From: Impatiens glandulifera
Lineage: Eukaryota; Streptophyta; Magnoliopsida; Ericales; Balsaminaceae
Length of the DNA: 64,000 nt
NCBI RefSeq assembly: GCF_907164915.1
Contig: NC_061867.1
Coordinates: 38,982,338-39,046,337 of the forward strand
Direction of reading: 5' to 3'
This document shows positions 1 to 12,394 of this stretch, piece after piece. The notes below the pieces were generated by a model that was given only the letters and a program-made list of their open reading frames with translations, did not search any database and had not been told where the DNA came from. A program made the translations under genes and the position numbers. Within the stretch, counting starts at the first letter, position 1; every line of letters starts with the position of its first letter.

Positions 1-1460
1 AAATGATAAAATTATTTATACAACATATGATTGAGATGACACAAAATTTGGGCGCATTATTGTTGACACGTTTATTATTTGTACATATGGGATATAGTGG
101 GAGATTGTTTGAATTTATGGGGTAACTAGTATAATAAATAATTGTGTAAATGTCATATTTAATATAAGCCTAAATAATGTGATTTTATTTAAAATTAAGT
201 TTATGACTTAGGAGTATATTTGTCATTAATATAAAATAACGATACCTTAAATGATATTTCTAATTTTATGAAGGGGCTAAATTAGAATTATTAAAACTAA
301 AATAACTAACCATGTTAGTTATTTTGTAACAGTATATTCCACATTTGAGGTATAGTCATTTCATCTTTGTGTCCCCATTAATTAAGAGAGAGAAACATTG
401 TTCACTTACATATCAAGTTGGGAAAATGATTTCATCTGAGGAAATTTTAAGAAAAGAGAAGATTAAAGAAAAATTTCATCTAAGAAAAGTCTAAGGAAAG
501 AAAAGACTAAAGAACTTTTTTATTCTAAAGAAAAAAGAAGATTCATGATTACAAATTAATGTACGTTTTCGCATTCATATTTATTTTTTCACAACTTAAA
601 CTAAAATCTAATTCGAATAATTCTACACCTCATACTCTTATTAGGAGTCATTTTGTTTAATCGAATCGTCATTTTCATCCTCCTATGCTCAGTTGGTTAT
701 ATTATCGTACAAATAATGTAAACTCATAATTTGAAACTTTTATATTCATTCCTAATCTTAAATTTGTTTTTCAATATAAGTCACTCCGCTCCAAATTTCG
801 TGAGTAGACCAACTCGCGAAACAACAACCCCGTTTACACTCGTCTAAGGATAGTGACTGTGTGGCTTGTCCATAAACATTATTAATTAATATATATTTAT
901 ATATTCAAGTCGGATTTAACAAATAAACACTTGGTTTTTGTTAAAATATTGGGTTAAGAACTGAAAATTATACTTTCAAAGTCAATTTAATCTTATAAAA
1001 AAAACAATTTAAGTGATCTTCTACAAATTTAATGAATGGTTCAACCCATAATTAAAGACTCGTTTACAATCACATAACTAAACATAACGGATAGTGCGTT
1101 ATATATATTTGTTTTTTAATTCTTTATTTTAGTTACAGATTTTCCCTTATATAGTCTCTTAACTCACTCTTTCAATTTAAATATGCATTTATTATTTCTT
1201 ATACAGCCATTTGTATTTTATTGTTTAAAGAAAGAAAAAGGTATGGTTATATTTAAACCAAAACCCGCAACTGTAATGATCTACAAACATGATCACTCTT
1301 GAAAATAAACAATCAATAAAGAAACATTACCTCTTGCCATTCTTCAAGTCTATATTAACTTAACATGTAAATCAAATACATAACACATGCACACATAATT
1401 ATGTAAATCTAATTCATTTATCTATCTCCAATGATAAAATCTTCACACACCATATCTAAC
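1..1460. other. AT-rich intergenic DNA, no gene seen
   Basis: No open reading frame, RNA gene or terminal-repeat element could be recognised here. The sequence is AT-rich with scattered purine runs around 440-540. It lies downstream of the minus-strand carboxylesterase gene, so its right edge probably holds that gene's 3' UTR and polyadenylation signal, but I cannot place them. Confidence 0.5.
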
Positions 1461-4400
1461 CTATTTCCCTGAATAATGGGATATGAAATTTTGGAGAAGT
1501 TGCAACACCTTAGCAGACACATCAGAGTATGGATAGTTGGTGAAGAATCCATGTTGTTTTCCTTCAAACTCATAGTACTCGATCGATTTACCTATTTTCT
1601 TGAGTCTCTTGGCATAATCCTCAACTCTATCTTTCAACAACTCGCATCCTCCAACAATCACCAAAATGGGGTCGAGTGCCACCTTCTGTAGATCGGTACT
1701 AAACGGTCCGAAAGGATTAGCCATTGGATGATCTGGGGTGCATCCCTTTGGCAGTGACAAACTCCAAAACCTAGAATGTGAAAAGGAACCGGGCAGGATA
1801 GTAGTTCAAAAGGGATGTTTTTTAATTAAAGGAAGTCAAAACAAAATATCCATTTTAGACACAAAAGTTTTCTAACACATGTGCAAGCAACCCTATTGAA
1901 ATTCAATAATGATTCTTAATTTAAGTGATAATATTGTTTATTGTTGACCATATATATGCTACTTTAGTTGGTAATAATGCTTTCCTTGAAAAATATCATA
2001 TGACCAGATCACCAGATAATTAGGACCACTTTTATGACTGGATTATCCACTAATTATATAATGGCTACAGTTGTGATCACAGAATATAAGACAATTCATT
2101 AATTAGCCTACTTACCAGAAGAGTCTCGAGCTTTGTTCACATATATAAAGCTAATAGTAAAGCCAGAAAATGGTTATGTCTAGTGAGAAATCGCTGAAAA
2201 TTTATTTGCAATGACAGAAAAGTCAAAAAAAATGATTCCCACGTGTAGCAGGCCGTGACTATGTGAGTTTGTTATAATTTCCAACATTCAAAATATATAT
2301 ATAAAAAAAATGATTTGGAGCACGACTTTTGAGGAGCGACTCGTACAGCGAAAGTGATTTCGCTGTTATACGAAAGTGACATCGCTGTTATACAAAAGAG
2401 ACCTCGTTGTTATACAAAAGGGACGAGGTCTCTTTTGTATAACAGCGAGGTCACTTTCGTATAATAGCGATGTCACTCTCGTTGTACGAGTTGCTCCCCA
2501 AAGTCGTACTCCTTATCATTCCTCATATATAAAACTACAATTAACAGTTTATACTACTAACAAATTATTCTTATAGAACAAAAGAGAAAGAAAAAATTGG
2601 CATAAAGACCGTGATTGTCCGCCCCCAAATGACAACTAGATTAATAACTTATTTTTTGCTAAAATGTTTAAAATCTAATCCGAAGAGTTGTACCAAATTA
2701 TTGCATTTAATCTTATCATGAGCAAAAGATTTTCATTTTATAATTACAAATAAATTAGTAACTTATACATACAATTCAAAATAATCTAGACATTCTCAAA
2801 TTTTATAAAAACCTTATTAAACCAATTATAATGATTATTGTAAAGTAAGTATAGTCTAGCCATAACTGTGATTATAAATTAATGTCTAGAATTTGACTCC
2901 TTGCTTCATAGTTTTAACTTTCAAAAATATAAAAGACATAAATATTAATTTCTTATTAATCATCCATCATTATAATCTAAAATAAACATTATGAAATTAA
3001 ATAGTCTTGAAATTTTTAATAATTTAATCTATCTATTAGAAAAAGATTACTCATATTTGTCCAAAACTGAGTTATATGATCAAACAAAATCAAATATAAT
3101 TGTCAAGTAATTATTGGATTAATCCAAATAATTCAACACACAAATCAGTCATTAATGCATTTTTACTAGAATAATTTTAAAATTCATTTTTTAATCATTC
3201 AAAATAAATAAAATTATTTAAAAATAATCACAGCCTCATTATCTAAATAATCAGATATCCAATCCAACCAGGCCTACCTAGATCAAACAGAAACTAAGAA
3301 AATCTAACATTTAATGGTCGACCCGCCCGCATGATCACTCGTACGCTAATAAAATATTTATATATATTATGTGGAGTCGTGATCTAGAAATCCATGGTCA
3401 TCATCATTATAATAATTAAAATGAGTGTAATGAATCATGTGGTAATTACTTGACCACGTGAATGATGGATTTGCCTTTTAAGGTGATAATGACTCATTTT
3501 AAGGGCTCATTTGTTTTATACTAGTTCTTCCCTCAACTTATTAATAATTTCTTAAAAAATATTAAAGAAATTTCATTATTTCATATTGGCATAATATAAA
3601 AATTCTTCCAAAAAGATGTTTGGGTTTGTATCCCTTATTTACAATTATACATTTCTACTTCCATATACATATGTAAATTTCCAAACAAGATAATTTTTAT
3701 TTTATTTTTGTTTTCAAATTATATCCTATAGTACTATTTATTATTAGGTGATAGATAAAATAAATTAATATATCTTTATCATACTAATAAGAGATGACAT
3801 AAGACTTAATTACTCAAAGATTATCCTTAATAATATCCAATTACTATTTATCCTTAATTAATATTATAATAATAATAATTATTATTATTATTATTATTAT
3901 AATAAAAAAACAACTTCAACTTCATTTATTTTTGTGAAACTTGTATTTCATTAATATCAAATAACAAGTATCCGGTCATTCTAAAATCACCCCTCGATAA
4001 ATTCGAGTAAAAAGAATAACTATTAAATATATCCCAAGAATATAATGAATAAAAAGTTAAATGATTTAATGAATTTATAAAAGAAGATAAATGATTTAAT
4101 TAATTGATAAAAAAAAAAATAAGAGGGAGAAAAAATGAATAATTAATTAATAAATATTAAATTTAAAAAATATATTTAACATAGTATAAGGAGGTTAGAT
4201 GAGCCAATTTTTAATAGTATGTACGTTTAAATAAATTTTATTAATACATATGTCTAACTGAGTTAGTTTTACAATTATATACGTTTAAATAAGTTTTTTT
4301 TTAATTTAAAATACTATTAATCTAATATGTTTATAATTTTAACATAAAAAAAGAGAAATTTTCAATTCAATTAGAAAAGGGATATTTTTGATTACATTAT

Positions 4401-7400
4401 TTTTAGATGATATCTTTTATATACCACTCTTAACAAAATACAAAAGTTTAAAGTTTAAAATTCTTATATAAATTAAATAACAAAGATATATAAAAGAGGG
4501 AAAAAAAACTTAATTGTGGCTCTACTAACTTGATATGACAATGATGGGCACTAATTATGACCCCAATAGTTCCACCATTGTTGTAATGTTGCTTAGATTC
4601 CCCAATACTGTCTACTATTAGGTTAGCCTCTCTAAGAATTTTTGGACCCTCCTCACTTTCATTATAGCTCATATGTCAACATCGATCCTTTGTGGGTATT
4701 ATGTCCCCCCATGTATAATACCCTTTATGTAAACTCTAAGATTTTCTTCACAATGCTAGTCAAAATTATGGTGTGGGTTAATCCCTTTGACCACACTCTT
4801 CAAAATATATATATTAATAGAACATGACACCCCACAATCTTTCTCGCTTCAACTCCAAACACTTTAAAGTTGGAATCAATATCGTGACATTTTAATCTCT
4901 TATGTCAACTCTTATTTTGATGAGTTTTTAAAATAAAAATATATGATTCTCTAAGATGATTATGAGATAGTTGATCTTATCATTGTAAGAAGGTCCCAAC
5001 CTTTTCTGGTCATCAGGATTCGAACATAAAATTGGTCTTCAAACAGTCCCACTCATAGGTTATTGGTGGCATAAGGTACATGGTGGGAAGATGGACCCAT
5101 TACAAGATCTTTGTAGAATAAACATTGACCATTGTGACCTCCAAAATTCTCTACCCACCATTTTCCTTATTTGCTAGGTTTTATAGGGCAGATAAACATG
5201 TCACATACTATCCCAAAAGAAAGGAAACAATCACAACTTTTAGACATATTCTTTTTTTCATGTGTTTAGACAAACCTCTCTAATACATAGGCTTATAACA
5301 ATTTCGTCACTTCCTAATAAAGTCATACAAAAAAAGTAGATTGGCTTAAGAAAGTCTTCATTCAATTTTATATAGAGATAATTGATGAAAAATAGCCATC
5401 TCTATTTTCTTGATTAGGATAATTTAAGTTGTCCAAAATAGTGCAACACAACATAAACATGTCACTAAAATTATAACGATACAAAAATATTATCATATTA
5501 TTGACAAAAGTATATCAAATACGAGTTAGTTTTTCAGTAGAAAAACAAAGTACTAACTCGTTAGATCAATATTAGAACTTAAGAAGTCATTTTGATAGGG
5601 TAAAAAATTTGAGTAATTATATCAGGATAATTTTTTTAAAAAAAGGAAAGAAGAAACAAAGCTAGTACTAAAAAAACATGCTCAAGTCCCTATATTAAGG
5701 TTTTTAGATGAGCATAAATGAACTTGAATATGAATTTCCTTAACAAATGCATAGCAATCATGAAAGAATTTCATACTTATTTTGGAGTCCAAAGTTTAGA
5801 TTTGAGATTATCTATCATTAAAAAAACAATTTCTTTACGAATTGTGCATGGGTGAAAAGTTTAATCTTTGTCTATATGAGACATATATTATAAATTTAAT
5901 TTGAATATATTATAAAAACTCATTTTATATAAGTACTGAAATTGATAACTAATTACTCTATATAGATTTTTTTTTAAATGATCACTTTGTATTTTTATGT
6001 AACTATTTTATTGTTTTTAATAGGTGGGAAACTTTATATTTTTACATATCTTGAAAGAAAGCGAAATTATTACAAATAATAAGACATAAATAGGAGAATA
6101 TCATAGAGACATATAGCAAGCCCTAACTCCCTTAAATCATTATATTATTTGGAAAAGTTACTTTATTCTTAACTTTATGGGGTATTGTTCATCGGTTCGG
6201 TTCGAGTTATTTGAGTATGTACCGTGGCGGGTTATATTCTACCGCTAGACCACTTGTGCTTTTGTTACCTAATTTTTTATTATTAAAACTTGAGTTCAAA
6301 ATATTCTAATTTGATTAATTTGAATTTTTTCTTAAATTAAGTTTGGAAAAATAAATAATAAAAAAATGAATTCGGTTTTCGGTTTGGTTTTCGAGTTGAG
6401 AGCCAAACTCGAAAACCAATTCAAAAACCGTGTTTGAATTCGAATTGGTTTGAAATTCGATTCGAAAACAGAAAATGAAATTCGAATTCGATTTAATCGA
6501 ATTCGGTCGGAGATTCGGTTCAGACCAAATATTGAACACCCCTACCGCAAATATCGCATACACAAATAACTAATGACAATTATAGCTAATAATAGTCTAC
6601 CAAATTCGTCTTTGCATCAAAATAAATAAATAAAAACCTCAAATTACATCATTTAATATATATCTATCTATATATATACATATATAATTTATATGTTTTA
6701 TTGAAGGGTAAAACTAGCTAGGATGATTCTACCGTCAATACTTTAATTTCTGTTAATCTTTAGTCTCAAGAATCTTTAGTTAGTATATATATATATTTTA
6801 CAGATAAAATTCAATAAATAATGAAAAAATGGATTTATAATTTTTATGATTAATAGATTCAAACACCATGTAAATAACTCTCCATTTGTTTTAAGTTACT
6901 TTTTTTAACCAAAACTAGTCAAATAAAACTAAAATAAAAAGTAGTTAATTAAAATTAGGTAGGTATGTACCTGTCAAGGATGTCCATAGTGAGCAGTTCC
7001 TCCGGCGGGCCCTCAGCCTCAGACTTGGTTTTCACGGTCCCGCCGAAGAAGGGCGCGATGAGGACATATCCACGGACTCTTATTGGCTCAAGTTCGGGCG
7101 ACCCTTCCTTCAATCTAACAGCCATCTGATGCGCAATATTACCACCGGAAGAATCCCCCACTATGAATACATTCCCAAAATCAGCTTCCCTCTCGTCTAG
7201 CCACTCGTCCGACTGTGTTCGAAGCCAGGTTAGAGCTAGCATGGCGTCGTCCATCGCCGCAGGAAGTCTATGCTCGGGAGCAAGACGGTAATCAGGAGAG
7301 ACGATGAGGGCGGGGAGAGCTGAGGAGAGACGGAGACAGAAGCTGTGGCAGTTGGGCCAAGTACGAGACCCAACGCAAAAGCCGCCACCGTGGAAGAATA

Positions 7401-7644
7401 TGACAATGGGGAGTGGTTTTGAATTTGCAAGAGGTGTCGGTCGGGGTTTGTAGAGGCGGAGATTGAGATCATGGGTTTTGTCGAAACGACAGTCTTTCCA
7501 AGCGACGGATTCGTCTTCTTCATGGTTGTGGAATGGGAAAATATTGGTGAAGTCGATATCTTGTGAACGGAAGGTAGAACCGTCGCTATAGACTTGAAGG
7601 ATGCCTTGAAAATCTTCTACTAGTTCTGCAGGAAGGGAGCCCAT
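1461..7644 (-). CDS. CXE15: Carboxylesterase, CXE15-like (alpha/beta hydrolase, two exons)
   Basis: Exon 1 is 7644-6971 and exon 2 is 1770-1461, joined across a 5.2-kb GT-AG intron (1771-6970). Together they encode 327 aa. The ATG at 7644 opens MGSLPAEL, and the intron interrupts the codon of Arg225, giving DR-FWSLSLP across the junction. The oxyanion-hole motif HGGG is at 85-88. The nucleophile elbow GDSSG puts Ser165 in place. The triad is completed by Asp272 (ELLKDR) and His298 (KQHGFF). This is the plant HSL/GID1-type class I carboxylesterase fold. The start, the intron position and the segments RGYVL-APFFGG and HPMANPFGP resemble Arabidopsis CXE15 as I remember it, an enzyme reported to hydrolyse strigolactones. 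Family is certain; the CXE15 subgroup and strigolactone substrate are inference. No signal peptide is visible, so the enzyme is probably cytosolic. It is not GID1, because the catalytic His is present. Confidence 0.93.
2309..2522. repeat. Foldback (MITE-like) element in the carboxylesterase intron
   Basis: Two arms of about 97 bp (about 2309-2407 and 2423-2520) are reverse complements with roughly a dozen mismatches, around a 15-nt loop. Each arm is itself built from about 20-bp repeats of the type 'CGCTGTTATACGAAAGTGA'. A transcript from either strand would fold into a long hairpin. The outer ends read TGATTTGGAG and, on the other strand, TGATAAGGAG. I could not identify a clear target-site duplication. 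Confidence 0.8.
3863..3902. repeat. ATA/ATT microsatellite
   Basis: A run of ATA triplets turns directly into a run of ATT triplets and back, so the tract is self-complementary as well as repetitive. It lies inside the carboxylesterase intron. Confidence 0.7.
6178..6544. repeat. hAT-like MITE in the carboxylesterase intron
   Basis: The left end reads ATGGGGTATTGTTCATCGG. The right end on the opposite strand reads TAGGGGTGTTCAATATTTGG. Inside are many degenerate GGTTCGG and CGAATTCG runs. 'AGGGGTGTTCA' ends with CGGTTCGGTT-type interiors are common in small non-autonomous plant hAT elements. The terminal repeats are imperfect and I see no clean 8-bp duplication, so the exact edges are approximate. 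A likely relative lies at 62350-62745. Confidence 0.45.
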
Positions 7645-7700
7645 CTCGCTCTATATCTATATTTTGTGTTTTCTTCTATCCTCTCCAATTACTCCCACTC

Positions 7701-7707
7701 TTTTATA
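7701..7707 (-). promoter_or_regulatory. Probable TATA box of the carboxylesterase gene
   Basis: On the minus strand the sequence reads AGTATAAAAGAG, a good plant TATA box, centred about 60 bp upstream of the ATG at 7644. That leaves a short 5' leader of roughly 25-30 nt if transcription starts at the usual distance. The call rests on motif and position only. Confidence 0.5.
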
Positions 7708-7729
7708 CTACTAAAAATTACTTCTTTTC

Positions 7730-9362
7730 TTCATGTGTTGTCTTCACATATATATGCTCTCTTTAAGTAAAGATACAACATTTAATGGATTAATTCTAAA
7801 TTACCCAAATAAAAATATATTTCATAATATTTTGTGTATTACATTATACTTTTTAAAAAAAATTGTTACTTCTTTTTTCTATGTATCAAACAGGTCACAA
7901 TCATTTTTTATTCCTAATATTAAAAAAAAAATTAATTTTTTTTTTTAAGTTTGGTCAATTAAAAGAACTAGCATGTAACCCGTCCATATGCACGAGTAAT
8001 TATATAAAAAAATCGTGAAAAAAAATTACGTTAAAAATATAATAATATTTTTAATTTTATTTTTAACCGTTTTAAGTTTATGGGTACCCACAATTCGACT
8101 CAAATATCAATTTATTCTCATATATATTCAAATTAATCACAGCTCTCAATCAGGCAATCCGAACACTTTAAAAATTAAACATTATTAATTAATTATATAT
8201 ATATATATATTTGAATTAAAAATATAATAAACGTATTATTTATAGTGAAACTAAATTTAGATGTATTAAATAGAGTGGTTGACTATATCTATCTTATAAT
8301 TATTATACATAAAATATTAATTTTTTCAAAAACAATTTATTGAAAAATCTTTTAAAGGATTTGAAAGATCTCGACCCAACTGGAGAAGAACATTGATTTC
8401 TTCAAGTGATTTATGTTATTTATAAAATGAAGATAAGAGATGGTGAAGTTATAATAACTTGTAACTAAATGACATAATTAGATAAAAAAAAATATTAATA
8501 TATTATTTAAATTATAAATAATTCAATTCTTATTAATCAATATAAGTATTTGAAATACAGATTAGGTAAATTTAAATTGGACTTTGATAAAATAGATCAT
8601 TTTTTTTTCAATTGTTCACTCTTATTTCTTTTTATTTTTATAATTTTGCTAGATTTTTTTTTTATCAAAAATGAAAGAGGTTAAGTGTGTTGGCCAAGTT
8701 AAAAGATGAAGATGAAGGGCATAAATGAATTTCTGACCAAATGCATGGTATTGATCAATTCAAGTTAAGGAGGTAATGGTTCTTTTTCCATCCAAATACA
8801 TGCATATGATTGTGTGTAAATATTGGACATATCACATGACACAAAATATATTATCTGATATAGGTGGAATATATACAATGTTTCTATTCAAACAATATAT
8901 AATCCATATCAGAATACATGCTCTTAAACTCTCCACTCGTGTGAAGGCCTGCCGGGCTTCACATCACAAAATTTCATTATGTGAATTTGGACTACATCTA
9001 CTATTCTTCAATTCATTCCTATTCCTTTCTAATTAATTATACAACCATTACCAACCATGAAAATGAAATTAGCTTTCCATCCAATATCTTAGGCCTCTTT
9101 TTTTTATATTATATTTCTAGATTATTATATTAAAAATTGTATATTTATTGAAATATAAAATAATTTAGATAATATTTTTTAAATACTATATACAATTTAC
9201 CTACAAAATTGAGTAAATATAACACTATAATCTATGTTACGATGAATTACATGACAAGCCCAACAAAACCGATTTTGTAAATAATCTTCATAATAAAGAA
9301 TAAAATAATCTTATACATAAAATATCTTTAACATTTTTAATGAGATTATGATTTCATAAGAA
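7730..9362. other. AT-rich intergenic DNA
   Basis: This is the upstream flank of the carboxylesterase gene. Apart from the TATA region next to the gene I see nothing definable. The imperfect palindrome around 8941-8962 (GTGAAGGCC...GGGCTTCAC) is the only GC-richer spot and has no assigned role. Confidence 0.4.
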
Positions 9363-9486
9363 TTTAAGATTTTGATAAAATATTAACTTTTAAATAAAAT
9401 TATTAATCCAAAAAAAATATATATATTCAAATAAAAAACGGATTAATAATTTTATTTAAAAGTTAATATGTCAAATACTTAAAGCT
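9363..9486. repeat. Small foldback element
   Basis: A perfect 29-bp inverted repeat (9381-9409 and 9440-9468) surrounds a 30-bp spacer. Weaker complementarity extends outward to about 9363 and 9486. It is non-coding and has the structure of a small MITE. The arms are AT-rich, but 29 matched bases containing TTAATCC/GGATTAA are unlikely to be chance. Confidence 0.65.
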
Positions 9487-10640
9487 TGATATTATATTAT
9501 GATAATTTATATTTGTGATAAATTGGAAATTTTAATATTTTAAAACCTAAGAATTCTAAAACAAAAACCTTATTAGAAATTTATTGATAAAAGAAATCTT
9601 TAAGAAATAGTTAAATCTTTGGCAAATGTAAGATAGTTTCTTGTAAAGTTTTCTTTCTTTCACTTAAATTCCAATTGACATTGTTAATAAATAACGAAAT
9701 ATTGTAACAATTCTAAATATATATTTTAAACCAAAATTTATGCAATTTAATATATATATATATATATTACAAAAATATATCACTAAAGTTAAAAATATAA
9801 TATTTTTTCAAAAAATTTATAAATATATTATTACAACTAATATAATAACATATAAATCAAACAACGAAGCTAATAATATAATTAAAATTTTATAACGTTA
9901 ATGTTTGCAATTTTTATAGCAAAAAGACTACATTTTCATTATATATTATAACACATAATATGTAAATAAGGGTTCAAAGTTGGAAATTAAGTATAAAGTA
10001 ACTTTATAGTTTTAATATTTAAATTTGTAATATATATTGCATTAACATTATTAGATAATTTCTTCGCAACTAGTTCGGTAACTCTATGACAAAGTAACAT
10101 TACAAACTAAATTGTAATCATATTTAATAGTTTTAAACTATCGTTCGAAATATTCGTAATCTTATAACAAACATTTTTACATTAAAATATTTAAATGTGT
10201 ACTTAATTAGTTGTTTTCTAAATATTAGTAAATGTTTAATGCACAATTAGTTGAAGTTCTTATTAACTAATTTGCCTCGTTTTTAATGTCAACATCATTT
10301 CATCCAACTATCCTACCCTTACGCCATAAATTTAGTTTTTTTCAATAGTTTCTTCAATCTCTCTTCCCTTTTAACTGTTTTTATAGGATCTAGATTTTTA
10401 TTTTCTTTCTTGCAATACTAATTGATATCAAACAACGACGAAACTCCCATGTACGACTTAACCATCAATGAGGAGGACATGTCGTCCGACTATAATGATA
10501 CTCATCGGAGCTAGATAGGGTGAAGGTCGAGCTTTGAAGCTCGACCCAAGATTGAAAATCTAAAGGTCGAGATGGAGGCGATGAGTACTTTGCTACAATT
10601 GGAAATCCAACTTCATATCGTAAAATGCATATTCTCCTTG
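9487..10640. other. AT-rich intergenic DNA
   Basis: No gene, terminal repeat or structured element recognised. The stretch 10240-10640 is less AT-biased and may already belong to the degraded LTR copy that follows, but I could not align it. Confidence 0.35.
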
Positions 10641-10654
10641 ATGATATTATGATT

Positions 10655-10984
10655 GATATGGCCTCAAATTGGGTTAAATATATCCCCAACATCCTTTGAA
10701 ATATGTTGATAAACTTTCTAGGTTGTTGTTCTTGACTAATAGCTCAAGAACATAAACACAATTTTGAAAAAAAAATCAAAATCAAATTTTGATATTTCTG
10801 ATTTAGGTTGATTCAGATCGATATGGCCTAAAATTGGTTTAAATATGTCCCCAACATTCTTATAAACATGTTGATAAACTTTCTAGGTTGTTTTTCTTGA
10901 GTAATAGCTCAAGAACATAAACCCAATTTTGAAAAAAAAATCAAAATCAAATTTTGGTATTTCTGATTTAGGTTGATTCATTCA
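10655..10984. repeat. 165-bp tandem duplication
   Basis: Two nearly identical 165-bp copies lie head to tail (10655-10819 and 10820-10984). Each runs from GATATGGCC to the repeated GATTTAGGTTGATTCA. A more diverged third relative appears near 11925-12050. The unit belongs to the LTR family described around it. Confidence 0.8.
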
Positions 10985-12394
10985 GTTTTGTTTCGCTAGA
11001 ATGCTTACAAATGATCATATGATCTTTTTTCAATCAAGAAATCAGACAATCATACAATATATTAAACTGGTCGAACTAAAATGTAAGAATTTCAAATTAA
11101 ACTTATAAACCGAATTACAACATGATTGGAAGTTTACTGTGTTAGATTAAAATCCTTAACTCTTTTGGAAGCTTTCATGAATACCTAGATCAGATCCTTA
11201 CAACTTTACACATTGAAATTTTAGAAAAGCTTTAAGATCTTCAATGACGGATTTTCGTTCCAACTTGATTTAGAGGTGGAGAGTGGATCTCTTGTACTTG
11301 GTTTGCCCAGAAAAGACTATTTATAGCCTCCCAAGATTGGTTGATCAACCAAGTGGGCTTGATTTATTCAAAAGACTATCAATCGTCTTTTGTTTGATCT
11401 TCGACGAGTTGTCCGTATAGGCAATGATACTACCTTAGGGTGTATGGAAAATGATCACTAAAGTACGATGATTATTTCACCTTTTGAACGAGATCAAATG
11501 GTGGAGAAACGATAAAGTTCCATCTTTGAAAAATCAAAGATGGAACTGTTCTTATCCAGTTCGTCGTCGCAAGGAAGAAGACAAACTAGATGAGAACGAT
11601 GTTGTTTCCTTCTTCTGCGTTTAAGCACTAACGAAGTGCTGAAATGTCATCGTTTTGAGCTTAAGGGCTAAAAAATCAGAGATGAAACTGTTCTTATCAA
11701 GTTCTTCATTGCGAGGAAGAAGACAAACCAGATGAGAACGATGACGTTTCTTTCTTGCGTGTATTTGGTTTTTTAAGCTTTAATGAAGCGTAAGTAGTTT
11801 GCCAATAACTTTCTTATGATTCATATGGTTGTATGAAACCAAAATATGAACACTAAAGGTTAGTTTTAATCAATTCAAAAAAATAAATTTTTTATTTCTA
11901 TAAAAAATTAGTTTTAATAAAAAATGATCGGGATGACCTGAAATTGGATTAAATATGTCCACAACAACCTTAGATACTTGTTGAGAAGATTTTTGGGTTG
12001 TTGTTCAAGAATAAAAACCCAGTTTTGAAAAATTTTAAAATCAAATTCGGGTATGTTCATTATTTTTATTTTTGGGTATTTTGTGATATTTATTTAATTG
12101 TTGTAAGCCATAAATTAAACATAAATTAAGGTTAAAATTATAATTAAATATTTTCAACCACTTTTTGGGTTTAATTTGAGTATAATAAATACAATATTTT
12201 AACCTCAAATTAATTTTGGTTTTTTATTTAATTTTTCTAATTAGGGTTTAATTATCACAATAATTAACCTTATTTTGATCTTTAATTTATTTTTGGGTTA
12301 TTTTAAATTTAAAAATTCAAAATATTATTTTAATATTATTATTATTTAATAATATTATTTGAAAATTAGATTAGATCAAATTTTCATGCTTACA
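10655..12394 (-). mobile_element. Degraded LTR of the GACCGAG-type repeat family, minus orientation
   Basis: Read on the minus strand, the terminus at 12394 begins TGTAAGCATGAAAA. The same start motif is found on the plus strand at 12950 and 36240. The next 300 bp (12350 down to 12060) match, in reverse, the segment 36280-36560 of the copy at 36240. Farther left lie family segments built on 'CTCAAGAACA..AACCCA', also seen near 14345-14450 and 42800-42910. No coding sequence is left. It looks like a solo or truncated LTR inserted into an older relative that continues at 12395. The left edge is not resolved. Confidence 0.55.

Larger units (their letters stand above)
1771..6970 (-). other. 5.2-kb intron of the carboxylesterase gene
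   Basis: The donor is CAG|GTACATAC at 6970 and the acceptor is TTCTAG| ending at 1771. The intron is very AT-rich. It contains a foldback element (2309-2522), an ATA/ATT microsatellite (3863-3902) and a hAT-like MITE (6178-6544). The rest, including most of 2523-6177, holds no coding sequence that I can recognise. Short ORFs here are random openings. Confidence 0.85.

Noticed and set aside
7236..7523. Minus-strand 95-codon ORF
   Set aside because: It overlaps the carboxylesterase exon in another frame and has no family features, so it is a shadow.
8941..8962. Near-palindrome GTGAAGGCC...GGGCTTCAC as a regulatory site
   Set aside because: It is a single short imperfect palindrome far from any gene start, which is insufficient support.
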